A stretch of 44,894 bases of DNA from a virus: positions 1 through 44,894 of the IMG/VR virus record IMGVR_UViG_3300025929_000005; one strand, given 5' to 3'. Positions 25,990 through 32,622 of the stretch are shown piece by piece. How positions within the stretch are numbered: the stretch's first letter is position 1; every line of letters starts with the position of its first letter. Under the pieces are notes generated by a model. The model was not told the DNA's origin, did not search any database, and saw only the letters and a list, made by a program, of their open reading frames with translations. The position numbers and the translations under genes are program-made.

Positions 25990-26181
25990 TCTGCGTTTGG
26001 CGCGCAGTTTTCGCATGCGCCTCTTGACCGCCTTACGCTCTCGTTCTCGCATATCCGGATCAGCAGCGCGCTTCGCGGCCATCAAGGCCACGCTGTGCCC
26101 CGTATGATAGCCCCGGTGATATTCGCAGAACACCTTCGACGTCGGACCCGCCGGCCTGTCGCAATGACAGCACAGCTTCAT
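25963..26181 (-). CDS. Small zinc-ribbon-like protein with basic tail
   Basis: 72 aa: MKLCCHCDRPAGPTSKVFCEYHRGYHTGHS, with Cys 4, 5, 7 and 19 plus three His, then a strongly Arg/Lys-rich helix (RERERKAVKRRMRKLRAKRR). Likely a nucleic-acid-binding zinc protein. ATG at 26181 shares its base with the previous stop. It is the last gene of the early leftward block and converges with the rightward island. Confidence 0.66.
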   Translation of the reverse strand: MKLCCHCDRPAGPTSKVFCEYHRGYHTGHSVALMAAKRAADPDMRERERKAVKRRMRKLRAKRRSAQLTLPR

Positions 26182-26711
26182 CACGCCATCTCCGGCTGCG
26201 GCGCCGTCTTGCGCTCGCGTTCTCGCTGCCACCTGATTCGAGCGGCGCGCTTTGCGATCCGCGCTCGTTTGAACGGCGACAGCTTTATAGCACGCGACTT
26301 TCCGCCCGAGACAGCGATCTGTTTCATGAATTCAGGATTGCAAATAAGCCGCTTGATTGCTGGTGTAACTGGCAACTGCAACGGCACTTCCGCCTCGATG
26401 CTTGCCGATATGCTTGCCGTCAGTAATTTCGGCTGTCGCAACGGCCTTTCGCGCTTGGTCCACCGGCCCTCGACACGCTTGATCTGCTCCGGGTCCTCAA
26501 CCACCACCACCGCGACACCGAGCGCACCGAGCAGCGCCTCGAACGACACCGGCCCCAGGTTCTTGATCGGCTTTGGCGCCAATAGCTTCGACGTGTAGCC
26601 ATCCTGCAATCCCGCAATGCCGTCCACGGTCGAATGCGTGAGCTGCAACTCGATCAACCGAGCCCGCAACGCTGCGATCAGTTCGTCCATGGAGCGGATC
26701 GGCGTGGTCAT
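26181..26711 (-). CDS. DNA-binding-like regulator with basic C-terminal tail
   Basis: 176 aa. Residues 1-75: MDELIAALRARLIELQLTHSTVDGIAGLQDGYTSKLL..KPIKNLGPVSFEALLGALGVAVVVVEDPEQ, an XRE-like HTH pattern (STVDGIAGLQDGYTSKLL) found in many alphaproteobacterial regulators. The C-terminal half is Lys/Arg-rich (KSRAIKLSPFKRARIAKRAARIRWQRERE). ATGA overlap with the upstream gene. Likely a repressor or anti-repressor; ligand unknown. Confidence 0.65.
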   Translation of the reverse strand: MTTPIRSMDELIAALRARLIELQLTHSTVDGIAGLQDGYTSKLLAPKPIKNLGPVSFEALLGALGVAVVVVEDPEQIKRVEGRWTKRERPLRQPKLLTASISASIEAEVPLQLPVTPAIKRLICNPEFMKQIAVSGGKSRAIKLSPFKRARIAKRAARIRWQRERERKTAPQPEMA

Positions 26712-26965
26712 GCTGGTATGCTCGCTTTCTTTGAAGTAAGCATCTCGGTGAACACGCTGATGTCGGTCTTGCGTTCGACGACGGGCCGAAAGCGCGTTGC
26801 GCGCATGCCTTGCTTAACCGTCGGAGGTGTCACCCCGTCATAAACACCTTCCAGCCGCAAGTATGGCATATAGACATCCGCTACAATGTAGATTGCGCCC
26901 TTGCGGACCATGATGGTCCCAGAATCATCCACGCAGACGACCTCTTGGCCTACTCTGAAGCTCAC
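26708..26965 (-). CDS. Small SH3-like phage protein
   Basis: 85 aa from a GTG start at 26965 in a GTGA overlap, with GGGAG 8 bases upstream. The sequence SFRVGQEVVCVDDSGTIMVRKGAIYIVADVYMPYLRLEG has the F..G..VVCVDDS..... KG..Y.V.DV....L.L.G pattern of a common small phage protein with SH3-type barrel. No function is assigned to that family as far as I know. Confidence 0.68.
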   Translation of the reverse strand: MSFRVGQEVVCVDDSGTIMVRKGAIYIVADVYMPYLRLEGVYDGVTPPTVKQGMRATRFRPVVERKTDISVFTEMLTSKKASIPA

Positions 26966-27132
26966 GCTGCATTCTCCCGCGGTGCCTGCGACGTCTTCAC
27001 GTCTGGATGCTTGTGGCGGAACACCACGCCGGACACGGCATTGCGCGTCATACCCATGCGCTCGGCGATGGCTGAATACGCATAGCCCTCCGCGACCAGC
27101 TTCATGATCTTCGCGTTTCGCTCGACGTTCAT
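26962..27132 (-). CDS. Small GcrA-like helix-turn-helix protein
   Basis: 56 aa, not obvious from length alone. MNVERNAKIMKLVAEGYAYS, then AIAERMGMTRNAVSGVVFRH matches the N-terminal HTH of GcrA (W/R..L..EG.SA..IA..LG.TRNAV.G.V.R), the alphaproteobacterial cell-cycle regulator that contacts RNA polymerase and methylated DNA. Only the HTH is present (no C-terminal sigma-binding domain). Overlaps by 4 bases at both ends, so it is coupled. It supports an alphaproteobacterial host, and may hijack GcrA-type promoters, which is speculative. Confidence 0.78.
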   Translation of the reverse strand: MNVERNAKIMKLVAEGYAYSAIAERMGMTRNAVSGVVFRHKHPDVKTSQAPRENAA

Positions 27133-27848
27133 GCCACCTGCTCCTGCTCTGATTGTGGTTCTGGCTCGACAACTGGCTGCTGTGTCAATGGCGGAGCGGT
27201 GTTGGTCTTCTTCGGCGCAGCATCGCGGATGACGGCGTGCACACGCTTCAGCATCTCAGCGCGATGTTCTTCGCTGAACTCCACCAGCGGTACGGCTTTC
27301 AGAATCCGCTCGAGCAACACGATGCGGCCGCGCACGCGGTATTCCTCGCACCGTGCAAGGGCCCTCAGATCGGCCGGCACTGGCGACCAGCGATAATCGT
27401 ACTTTGAGCCGTGCTCGCCGCGGTACCATTTGCGCACCGCCTCCTGGACTGCCCACGGAGCCACATCGTCAAGCGCAGCAAGATATGCCTCTCCCTTGGC
27501 CTCGTTGCCGGTTTCCGTCGATCGTTGTCCCGGCAGGGCCAGCAACATCTTCGTGACGATCACCAGCGTCTCGGCCTCGGCATCGGCGCTCGTCTGCGGT
27601 GTCGCCGAAACCAGAGTTCCAAGCTCGCGCGCATGCGCCTGGATCATCTGCCGCTCAGTGCCGACGGGAATCATCTTCTCCGGCAAGGTCAAAGCCATGC
27701 TGCCCTGCCCCGTCACCGGATCGCTCTGCCAATTGTCTTTCAGCGACTCGAGCCGCGAGACGACCCATTCCGGCAAGGACGGCATCTGCGCCGGTCTGCG
27801 GCGGTCCGGAAGCCTGAGAGGTTCGATTACCGCCAGATCGGTTCCCAT
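27129..27848 (-). CDS. Hypothetical replication-linked protein
   Basis: 239 aa. GGAG lies 8 bases before the ATG. Body: WVVSRLESLKDNWQSDPVTGQGSMALTLP, a central helical part ETLVIVTKMLLALPGQRSTE, then AYLAALDDVAPWAVQEAVRKWYRGEH. The last motif resembles the AV..W..G.HG segment of lambda-type helicase-loading or primosome proteins placed right after the initiator. It may be the partner (loader) of the initiator at 27655-28353, whose last 194 bases overlap this gene. Inference from order. Confidence 0.65.
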   Translation of the reverse strand: MGTDLAVIEPLRLPDRRRPAQMPSLPEWVVSRLESLKDNWQSDPVTGQGSMALTLPEKMIPVGTERQMIQAHARELGTLVSATPQTSADAEAETLVIVTKMLLALPGQRSTETGNEAKGEAYLAALDDVAPWAVQEAVRKWYRGEHGSKYDYRWSPVPADLRALARCEEYRVRGRIVLLERILKAVPLVEFSEEHRAEMLKRVHAVIRDAAPKKTNTAPPLTQQPVVEPEPQSEQEQVA

Positions 27849-28353
27849 TTCTCTGCTCCTGTTTCAGCCACGCGCCCATGAAGGCCGCATCCCAATTTGC
27901 TTTTGTTGTGATCGATCGGTTTGAGTTGGCGTCGCACCATTCGCGCATGCGCACAGCGCGCTCGTCGACATCGGCACGCGACATGCCGCGCTTATCGCCC
28001 TCGACGTAGTGCGATTCTTTCGGTTTCCAGTCGGGTGGAAGTTTCGTGCCGCGCTCTTTCTTCTCTTTCTTGTTACTTACTTCTGAATGCACCTTTTCTT
28101 TCTCTAAGTAAGAAAGAGCACCATTGCCGACATCGGGTGTTTTCGGGTGGATATCGGGTGGATCGGCCGACATTACACGCTTCCGTCGCCGGTATTCCCG
28201 GTCCCATGCGCGCCGCTTTTCCGCCGCTCCGTCCACTCCATGTCGGGTGGACACCGCACGCTCCATTGCGCGCACGGCCAGGATGATCGTCTCCCACGGA
28301 ATGCAGTTTTTCAGCATCTCCGCGATCATGTCTGCGATCGGCGTAAGGCTCAT
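27655..28353 (-). CDS. Replication initiator-like protein (lambda O position)
   Basis: 232 aa. N-terminal helices with MSLTPIADMIAEMLKN and WETIILAVRAMERAV, then a basic AAEKRRAWDREYRRRKR stretch, a low-complexity Lys/Glu linker (KEKVHSEVSNKKEKKERG), and a C-terminal PPDWKPKESHYVEG...VDERAVRMREWCDANSNRSITTKANWDAAFMGAWLKQEQ segment. The latter has the W.P....A...G pattern seen at the ends of phage replication proteins. The linker is coded by an AT-rich purine tract flanked by iterons, as in lambda O. ATGA overlap with the upstream nuclease gene. Confidence 0.7.
   Translation of the reverse strand: MSLTPIADMIAEMLKNCIPWETIILAVRAMERAVSTRHGVDGAAEKRRAWDREYRRRKRVMSADPPDIHPKTPDVGNGALSYLEKEKVHSEVSNKKEKKERGTKLPPDWKPKESHYVEGDKRGMSRADVDERAVRMREWCDANSNRSITTKANWDAAFMGAWLKQEQRNGNRSGGNRTSQASGPPQTGADAVLAGMGRLAARVAERQLAERSGDGAGQHGFDLAGEDDSRRH
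28031..28251. other. Candidate origin of replication inside initiator gene
   Basis: Five TCGGGTG iterons start at 28031, 28133, 28143, 28154 and 28243; four continue as TCGGGTGGA. The three central ones are 10 and 11 bp apart (one helical turn). Between the first and the second lies a strongly one-sided, AT-rich tract (about 28055-28117; pyrimidines on plus, purines on minus). Iterons in different reading frames cannot be explained by codon use. Layout matches the lambda ori within the O gene. Confidence 0.62.
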
Positions 28354-28853
28354 CGTGCCCCCTTCATCGCGTTGAACAGCACGCGCTGGGCACAGAACCG
28401 GGCTTCGTTGTGGATCTTCGATCCAGTGAATCTCAGGGTGGTCATCGCCAATGCGGCGGCCGCTTCGTCCTTTCGAATATCGTGCTGCTTTTGATCTTCA
28501 GATGAGTGAAATTCCTGCCCGTCGCATTCGACCAGCACGGTCAGACCAGTTCGGACGTCCACAAGCGCGAAATCGGATCGGTAGAAGCCCCATTTGAATT
28601 GCGGGATGAGAAGAAAATCTGTTTCGGCTTCTTCAATCTCGCCGTTGGGCGAAACACTGACCGTGAATCGATGCTCGACAATCACTTGAGCCATCGCGAC
28701 GGCGAACTGTTCCTCAATCGGGCTTTCGCACAATCCGTCGAAATGGCGCGCCCACTGCCGATAAACCTCAGCGACCTTGCACACCTCAAGGCATGCCGAC
28801 CCGATCTTTACCGGCGCGAATGTCTCGTCCACCTGCTCGTCGGCGTATCTCAT
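28350..28853 (-). CDS. DUF559/Vsr-like nuclease-fold protein
   Basis: 167 aa. CESPIEEQFAVAM (Glu), FYRSDFALVDVRTG (Asp), LTVLVECDGQEFHSSEDQKQHDIRKDE (Glu-x-Asp-x-x then Asp) and TLRFTGSKIHN give the DUF559 / PD-(D/E)XK very-short-patch-like fold, with the SPIE..F, R.DF and VE.DG.EFH motifs. Likely a DNA endonuclease. ATG at 28853 chosen because upstream codons belong to the overlapping gene's shadow. ATGA overlap at both ends. Confidence 0.78.
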   Translation of the reverse strand: MRYADEQVDETFAPVKIGSACLEVCKVAEVYRQWARHFDGLCESPIEEQFAVAMAQVIVEHRFTVSVSPNGEIEEAETDFLLIPQFKWGFYRSDFALVDVRTGLTVLVECDGQEFHSSEDQKQHDIRKDEAAAALAMTTLRFTGSKIHNEARFCAQRVLFNAMKGAR

Positions 28854-29023
28854 GCATCCACCCCCAGGTACGGGCGCAGCGCCTCGGCGATGATTGTTTC
28901 CGGCTTCTGGTCCTGTTGTGCGGCGTATCGTTCGAGCGCCACGGCGATCTCGCGCGCAAGCTCCACGCGATAAGCGATCGGCCGGCTTGCGAGGTGCGCG
29001 ACGGTCGCGGTGTTCTGCTTCAC
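28850..29023 (-). CDS. Small ribbon-helix-helix-like protein
   Basis: 57 aa from GTG (29023) with GGAGG 5 bases upstream, in a GTGA overlap. RPIAYRVELAREIAVALERYAAQQDQKPETIIAEALRPYLG has the strand-helix-helix pattern of CopG/MetJ-like regulators. Likely a DNA-binding regulator. It is too short for a second domain. Confidence 0.65.
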   Translation of the reverse strand: MKQNTATVAHLASRPIAYRVELAREIAVALERYAAQQDQKPETIIAEALRPYLGVDA

Positions 29024-29223
29024 GCGTCCCTCCAATACAGCCATGCGAAATTGTTCGAGCACCGAAGCTGCTGCTTGCGGCGCTTGACCGACCCAGCCTC
29101 GGCCATCTCATTGAGGTGACGCGAGACGTATGTCGGCCCGTACATGCCGAATGACTTCCAGATCGCCCGATAAGGCTTTGCGTTCTGCGATCCGACGGGA
29201 ACGTGCTGCAGGAGGTCGCTCAT
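29020..29223 (-). CDS. Small winged-helix-like protein
   Basis: 67 aa: MSDLLQHVPVGSQNAKPYRAIWKSFGMYGPTYVSRHLNEMAEAGSVKRRKQQLRCSNN. The helix followed by VSRHLNEMAEAG resembles a winged-helix recognition helix and wing. It is placed between a methyltransferase and the RHH-like gene. Function unknown; DNA-binding is likely. Confidence 0.64.
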   Translation of the reverse strand: MSDLLQHVPVGSQNAKPYRAIWKSFGMYGPTYVSRHLNEMAEAGSVKRRKQQLRCSNNFAWLYWRDA

Positions 29224-29789
29224 CAGCCGTCCCTCCGCAGCCAGCGGACGTCAGCAGGGCCGATACGGCCACGCGACCAGACGAGCCAGCAGAAATCCAT
29301 CTTGCCGCCCTGCGGCTTCTCTCCGCGCGCAATCGTGTGTCCCGGCGGCATCGATGGGCGCGGCGTCATCAGCCAGATGCGCGAGAGCGGCGTCTGTTCG
29401 AGCCAGCGGGCGGCGTTGAGGCGCGCAGTCGGAAAGACCATCGCGATCTTCGACCATTCCTGCGGGAAGCACAGCGCCCACTCGGCGAACTCTTGAGCGA
29501 TGTTGAACGGCGGGTTGCAGACGATGTTCGGCGCCCTGCTACGGCTGGTCGCGAGAAAATCCATCTGCTGGTGCAGCCCGGCATAACCACGGTCGACCAG
29601 ATCGGTGGCGATAGCATCGACGCCGGCACGTTTCGCGGCCTCGGGAATCCGGCCAAACCCGCAGCATGGGTCCCAGATCGTCCCCTCGAATTTTTCCTCG
29701 GCGAATAGGCGCTCGCTGCACCAATGAGGTTCAACGTAGTGCTCGTTGGCTTCGCGTTCCCATGTGTGGGCGGCGACCGGCTTGTTCAT
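29223..29789 (-). CDS. SAM-dependent DNA adenine methyltransferase-like protein
   Basis: 188 aa. DPCCGFGRI at residues 40-48 is the SAM-binding motif I (DPxxGxG), and NIVCNPPFN at about 88-96 is the NPPF catalytic motif IV of N6-adenine/N4-cytosine methylases. Length is short, so the target-recognition domain may be small or absent. It may modify phage DNA against host restriction. Start at 29789 chosen because MNKPVAAHTWERE follows an ATGA overlap with RusA. Confidence 0.85.
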   Translation of the reverse strand: MNKPVAAHTWEREANEHYVEPHWCSERLFAEEKFEGTIWDPCCGFGRIPEAAKRAGVDAIATDLVDRGYAGLHQQMDFLATSRSRAPNIVCNPPFNIAQEFAEWALCFPQEWSKIAMVFPTARLNAARWLEQTPLSRIWLMTPRPSMPPGHTIARGEKPQGGKMDFCWLVWSRGRIGPADVRWLRRDG

Positions 29790-30157
29790 TGCAACGGCCT
29801 CACGGTCACGCGACAGCCGTGCGGAGCATTGCCCCACTCAACGGTCAGCCGGCGCATATGTTCTGGGGAATCGTCTTCGATCAATTCGATCTTGCGCAGA
29901 TAGTCGATGAGCGCCTTCAAACCATTATCGAGGTCGATCTTGGTGTGCTGCTCCGACATCGTGATCAGCAGCTCGAAGCGCGGTGTTTTCGTGAGGCGCA
30001 GCGGGCGATCCGCCCGGCCTTTTGCCGCCAACACATAGGCATTGGCGACGTTTTTCCATGCGTTCACGATGCGCATGGAGGAAAAGTCCATCCGCCGCGT
30101 CCGGTTGACGGACGGCGGCGGTGGCAAATCGAGGATGATGTCCCCCGCGAGCACCAT
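29786..30157 (-). CDS. rusA: RusA-family Holliday junction resolvase
   Basis: 123 aa. PPPPSVN..R near the start and KIDLDNGLKALIDYL at 73-87, then IELIEDDS at 90-97 show the RusA active-site residues (D75/D77, N78, K81, D85, D96/D97). The enzyme resolves four-way junctions during replication or recombination. Its start shares a base with the preceding stop, and its end overlaps the methyltransferase by 4 bases. Confidence 0.92.
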   Translation of the reverse strand: MVLAGDIILDLPPPPSVNRTRRMDFSSMRIVNAWKNVANAYVLAAKGRADRPLRLTKTPRFELLITMSEQHTKIDLDNGLKALIDYLRKIELIEDDSPEHMRRLTVEWGNAPHGCRVTVRPLQ

Positions 30158-30672
30158 TACGCGGCTTCTGCCGTGGGTTCGCCCTCGGGGGCTTCCACCG
30201 GACGCTTCTTCTTAAAGGCCGACATGAGAACCGTCTGACCTTCATGCCAACCTGCGATCCAGTTTTGAGAAGCGTCCACCGCAATGTTCTTCGGCGGCTC
30301 ACAAGACTGGCCTTCCATCCCGGCCGTTTTGCCATCCTCAAAATGGTTTACCGCGATGGGCTCGAAAAGCTGTGGTGCAGAACCGACCGCCAGCCCAGCC
30401 CAGCGAGCCAGACGCTGTGCGCGTTCAAGGACTGCCTTCATCTTCTTCGAGTTGTTCGCAAGGATCATATCCTTGATATCGGCGAGCGCCCCTTTGCCGA
30501 GGTCTGATTTCGCCAGATCGGCAACCGCAGTTCGGTCAGACTTGGCCTTCTCAACCAGTGCGTCGGCGGCTTCGTACAAACGCTTGTGATGAAGCGTGAG
30601 CGCGCGCTTTTCGTCATCGGTCAGTTGGCTGTTGTGTCCTGGACCGGCATTTCCATCCTTATTCTTAGGCAT
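30157..30672 (-). CDS. Rmf/CrpP-like fold protein with GPGHNS start
   Basis: 171 aa. Residues 9-14 are GPGHNS, a signature of rhizobial phage proteins, then a helical TDDEKRALTLHHKRLYEAADALVEKAKSDRTA stretch. The C-terminal part AVNHFEDGKTAGMEGQSCEPPKNIAVDASQNWIAGWHEGQ has the A...G..AG..G....PP.......W..GW.EGQ pattern of the RMF/CrpP small domain. Possibly ribosome-binding or DNA-related; function is unproven for phage versions. Confidence 0.75.
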   Translation of the reverse strand: MPKNKDGNAGPGHNSQLTDDEKRALTLHHKRLYEAADALVEKAKSDRTAVADLAKSDLGKGALADIKDMILANNSKKMKAVLERAQRLARWAGLAVGSAPQLFEPIAVNHFEDGKTAGMEGQSCEPPKNIAVDASQNWIAGWHEGQTVLMSAFKKKRPVEAPEGEPTAEAA

Positions 30673-30934
30673 GTTCGACCTCTCTGGTTTTGCGATGGGT
30701 GGTGAGTTTCTCGATGTCGTTCAACGACACATTCGCTTTCTTGCAGGCCCGCCCCAATTCGATGATTGTTCCGAACGAACTCCGCGCGCGCCGCTTCTTC
30801 GGCAGAGACAGCCGCTTGCGAAACGCCACCACGCCGACCTGACAGGTTCTACAATTCAGATGCGTCGCGATCTGAGATGCGGACCACGTTGGATTCTTCC
30901 GGTGAACTTCCACCACCTGCTCCTGCGTGATCAT
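30665..30934 (-). CDS. Small helix-turn-helix protein
   Basis: 89 aa: MITQEQVVEVHRKNPTWSASQIATHLNCRTCQVGVVAFRKRLSLPKKRRARSSFGTIIELGRAC. HTH at about 16-40 (WSASQIATHLNCRTCQVGVVAFRKRL), with a basic patch. It overlaps by 8 bases downstream and by ATGA upstream. Probably regulates the early leftward operon, as its second gene; inference from position. Confidence 0.67.
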   Translation of the reverse strand: MITQEQVVEVHRKNPTWSASQIATHLNCRTCQVGVVAFRKRLSLPKKRRARSSFGTIIELGRACKKANVSLNDIEKLTTHRKTREVEHA

Positions 30935-31491
30935 CGGCGCGGCCTCGCGGCTTGAGCCACGGTGCGATGAACAGCGCGAGTATCGTCCGCCACCAGAAGC
31001 CCCGCGGCGGTTTCCGCCCGGGCGGCAGAAACATTGAGACGTCGGTCGGCATCTGAGAACCTCTTGACTTGGCGACGAGAGCGAACGTCGAGGTCATCAA
31101 CCTCCATCGACATCACGAGTTGCCGTGCGCGATCCTGATGAGCGCGCGCCTTGCACAGCGCGATTTCCTTTTGCAGCGCGGTCCACCACCGGGGAGCGCT
31201 GTCCGCCATCATGGCCTCAAGGTAAGCCAGCCCGTTTTCGCCTTGGAAAAGCGTCTGCAGTTCTTCGATGGAATAGCTGGCTGTGTTCGCCAGCCGATAC
31301 TTGGCGGCGCGCTCTCGCAGGCCGAACAGATCAGCGACAAAAGCCCATGTTTTGTTGGGGTTTTGAGCCTTAATCAGATCGGAAATCGCAGCTTGCAGGC
31401 GAGAAACAGTGCATGTTTTCGTCCGATTGGTGCAGTTTTTCGCACCCCCCAGATTTGCGTTTCCGCGGCCGATGGTCGACGCTGAACTCAT
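30931..31491 (-). CDS. Early leftward operon first gene, regulatory protein-like
   Basis: 186 aa. The ATG at 31491 begins MSSASTIGRGNANLGG. Core: VSRLQAAISDLIKAQNPNKTWAFVADLFGLRERAAKYRLANTASYSIEELQTLFQGENGLAYLEAMM, an HTH-like pattern (WAFVADLFGLRERAAKYRLA) followed by an XRE-regulator style helix. The C-terminal half is charged and helical. Probably a DNA-binding protein; whether activator or repressor is not known. Diverges from 31510 with an 18-base gap. Confidence 0.68.
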   Translation of the reverse strand: MSSASTIGRGNANLGGAKNCTNRTKTCTVSRLQAAISDLIKAQNPNKTWAFVADLFGLRERAAKYRLANTASYSIEELQTLFQGENGLAYLEAMMADSAPRWWTALQKEIALCKARAHQDRARQLVMSMEVDDLDVRSRRQVKRFSDADRRLNVSAARAETAAGLLVADDTRAVHRTVAQAARPRR

Positions 31492-31509
31492 GAGAACACC
31501 GAGGCTGGG

Positions 31510-31773
31510 ATGACGGACGAAATCGACTTGGAAACTGAATTGGAAAGGCTGCACGCGCGGCTAGACGCGCATCGGGCGATCTTCACGGTGCTGATCACTG
31601 CGATTGGCGATACGAAGCCCGGCGCGCTCAAGCACATCATCGCGGGCCTCGCGTCTTTCGAGCACGCTTTGCGGATGTCGAACGAACGGGGCGTGGTTTT
31701 GCAAGAGTTGCGCGACGTCCGCGAGATTGCAGAGCGGGTTGGAAAGCCCGCAGGCCCGGAGGCAGCGAAGTGA
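31510..31773 (+). CDS. Hypothetical small helical protein
   Basis: 87 aa: MTDEIDLETELERLHARLDAHRAIFTVLITAIGDTKPGALKHIIAGL, amphipathic helices. GAGG lies 5 bases before the ATG. It sits alone on the plus strand between two leftward genes. No family recognised. Confidence 0.58.
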   Translation: MTDEIDLETELERLHARLDAHRAIFTVLITAIGDTKPGALKHIIAGLASFEHALRMSNERGVVLQELRDVREIAERVGKPAGPEAAK

Positions 31774-31964
31774 ACCGGCGCGCTATATCGTCCCACGACT
31801 TCATGAGCACACCTGTTTCATTTTCGAACATGGCGCGGCGCGGAATCGAAAGTTTCGCGTGGCGAAAGATAGATATACTCCCGATGCCACATTCATGGTT
31901 TGATGCGCCCCAACGAAAAGCTGGGAAAAACCATCATGGGCACGGTGATCTGCTTCTCGGTTCG
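31774..31964. other. 191-bp gap before Cro-like gene
   Basis: No clear gene. A 6-bp inverted repeat (31853-31858 with 31862-31867) and ATGGTTT ... AAACCAT (about 31893-31936) are seen. TATACT at about 31881 could be a -10 box, without a good -35. The plus-strand frame 31770-32162 reads through it and looks like a shadow. Confidence 0.4.
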
Positions 31965-32216
31965 TCATGCACGGTCCTCCACATCCGCGACCGGCTCACG
32001 CGCAGCCAAGCGCGTCAAAAGGTCGGACGTAGCGCCACCCGCGCTTGCACGATCACTGGAAAGGATTGCAGACCACCACTCGGCGGGAATGCTGTCGCGC
32101 TGCCACCATTTGGAGACGGCGGACGGATTGGCACGGAGATCGGCGCCCATGGCTTCTTTTGAAGGCCAAAGCTCGATCACGTCGCGGAAGGATCGCAGTT
32201 CGGGCAAATCGCTCAT
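31965..32216 (-). CDS. Cro-like / YdaS-type DNA-binding protein
   Basis: 83 aa. RSFRDVIELWPSKEAMGADLRANPSAVSKWWQRDSIPAEWWSAILSS is the YdaS/Cro-like pattern (..AI..WPS..AMA.DL....AV..WW.RDSIPA.WW). It lies immediately left of the operator array and reads leftward, so it is the likely Cro counterpart of the CI-like repressor. The ATG at 32216 starts about 25 nt after the proposed leftward start site. The opposite strand has a long open frame, which I take as a shadow. Confidence 0.8.
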   Translation of the reverse strand: MSDLPELRSFRDVIELWPSKEAMGADLRANPSAVSKWWQRDSIPAEWWSAILSSDRASAGGATSDLLTRLAAREPVADVEDRA

Positions 32217-32228
32217 GTCAAATCACTT

Positions 32229-32300
32229 AGGACAATCCGTCCTTAATTACAAGGACAAATTGGCCTATGACTGTGGATTGGCTTTAGGACATAATGTCCG
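32229..32300. promoter_or_regulatory. Operator cluster O1-O3 between Cro-like and CI-like genes
   Basis: Three copies of the palindrome AGGAC-N5-GTCCT: O1 32229-32243 (perfect), O2 32252-32266 (one mismatch in the right half), O3 32286-32300 (last base G instead of T). O1 to O2 is 23 bp centre to centre. A possible leftward -10 box (TGTAAT on minus; plus 32246-32251) lies between O1 and O2, with a weak -35. O3 touches the CI start. Same site as O4-O5 at 32858-32895. Confidence 0.85.
32267..32295 (+). promoter_or_regulatory. Candidate leaderless promoter for the CI-like repressor
   Basis: -35 ATGACT (32267-32272), 17-bp spacer, -10 CATAAT (32290-32295). Transcription from this box would begin at about 32302, which is the A of the repressor ATG, as in lambda PRM. 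O3 covers the -10 and start. Confidence 0.5.
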
Positions 32301-32301
32301 C

Positions 32302-32622
32302 ATGGTCGAGCAAGAGACTGAAGCCCAATTCAAACAACGGTTTACCAAGCGCGTGAAGGATGCGCGGGCGGCCCTTGGCTGGAAACAGTGGCAGATGGCT
32401 GAAGCGCTCGACATGCCGCAGGACAAGTACAAGCAGTACGAGGGCCGCAGCCTGCTCCCGCACCACCTGATCGGCCGATTCTGTCTTATCACCCGCGTCG
32501 ATCCCGAATGGCTCATGACCGGGCACGGCAAGAAGCCGCTTAAACCGATACAGAGCGTCCCTACAGCGCCAGAAGCCCCCGCCAAGGCCGTGGCGAAGGC
32601 AAAGGGCAGGAAGGTCGCCTAA
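32302..32622 (+). CDS. CI-like repressor (XRE HTH, no cleavage domain)
   Basis: 106 aa: MVEQETEAQFKQRFTKRV, then ARAALGWKQWQMAEALDMPQDKYKQYEGRSLLPHHLIGRFCLITRVDPEWLMTGHGKK. This is an XRE/lambda-repressor HTH at about 20-70 with the PEWLMTG.G pattern of phage repressors, and a Lys/Ala tail. There is no LexA-like peptidase domain, so induction would not be by RecA-stimulated self-cleavage. Start at 32302: an upstream in-frame ATG at 32215 would translate the operators. No Shine-Dalgarno; likely leaderless. Confidence 0.85.
   Translation: MVEQETEAQFKQRFTKRVKDARAALGWKQWQMAEALDMPQDKYKQYEGRSLLPHHLIGRFCLITRVDPEWLMTGHGKKPLKPIQSVPTAPEAPAKAVAKAKGRKVA

Noticed and set aside
31900-32301. N-terminal extension of the CI-like repressor (frame open from 31900)
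   Set aside because: It would translate the operators and the complement of the Cro-like gene; the HTH protein begins at 32302.
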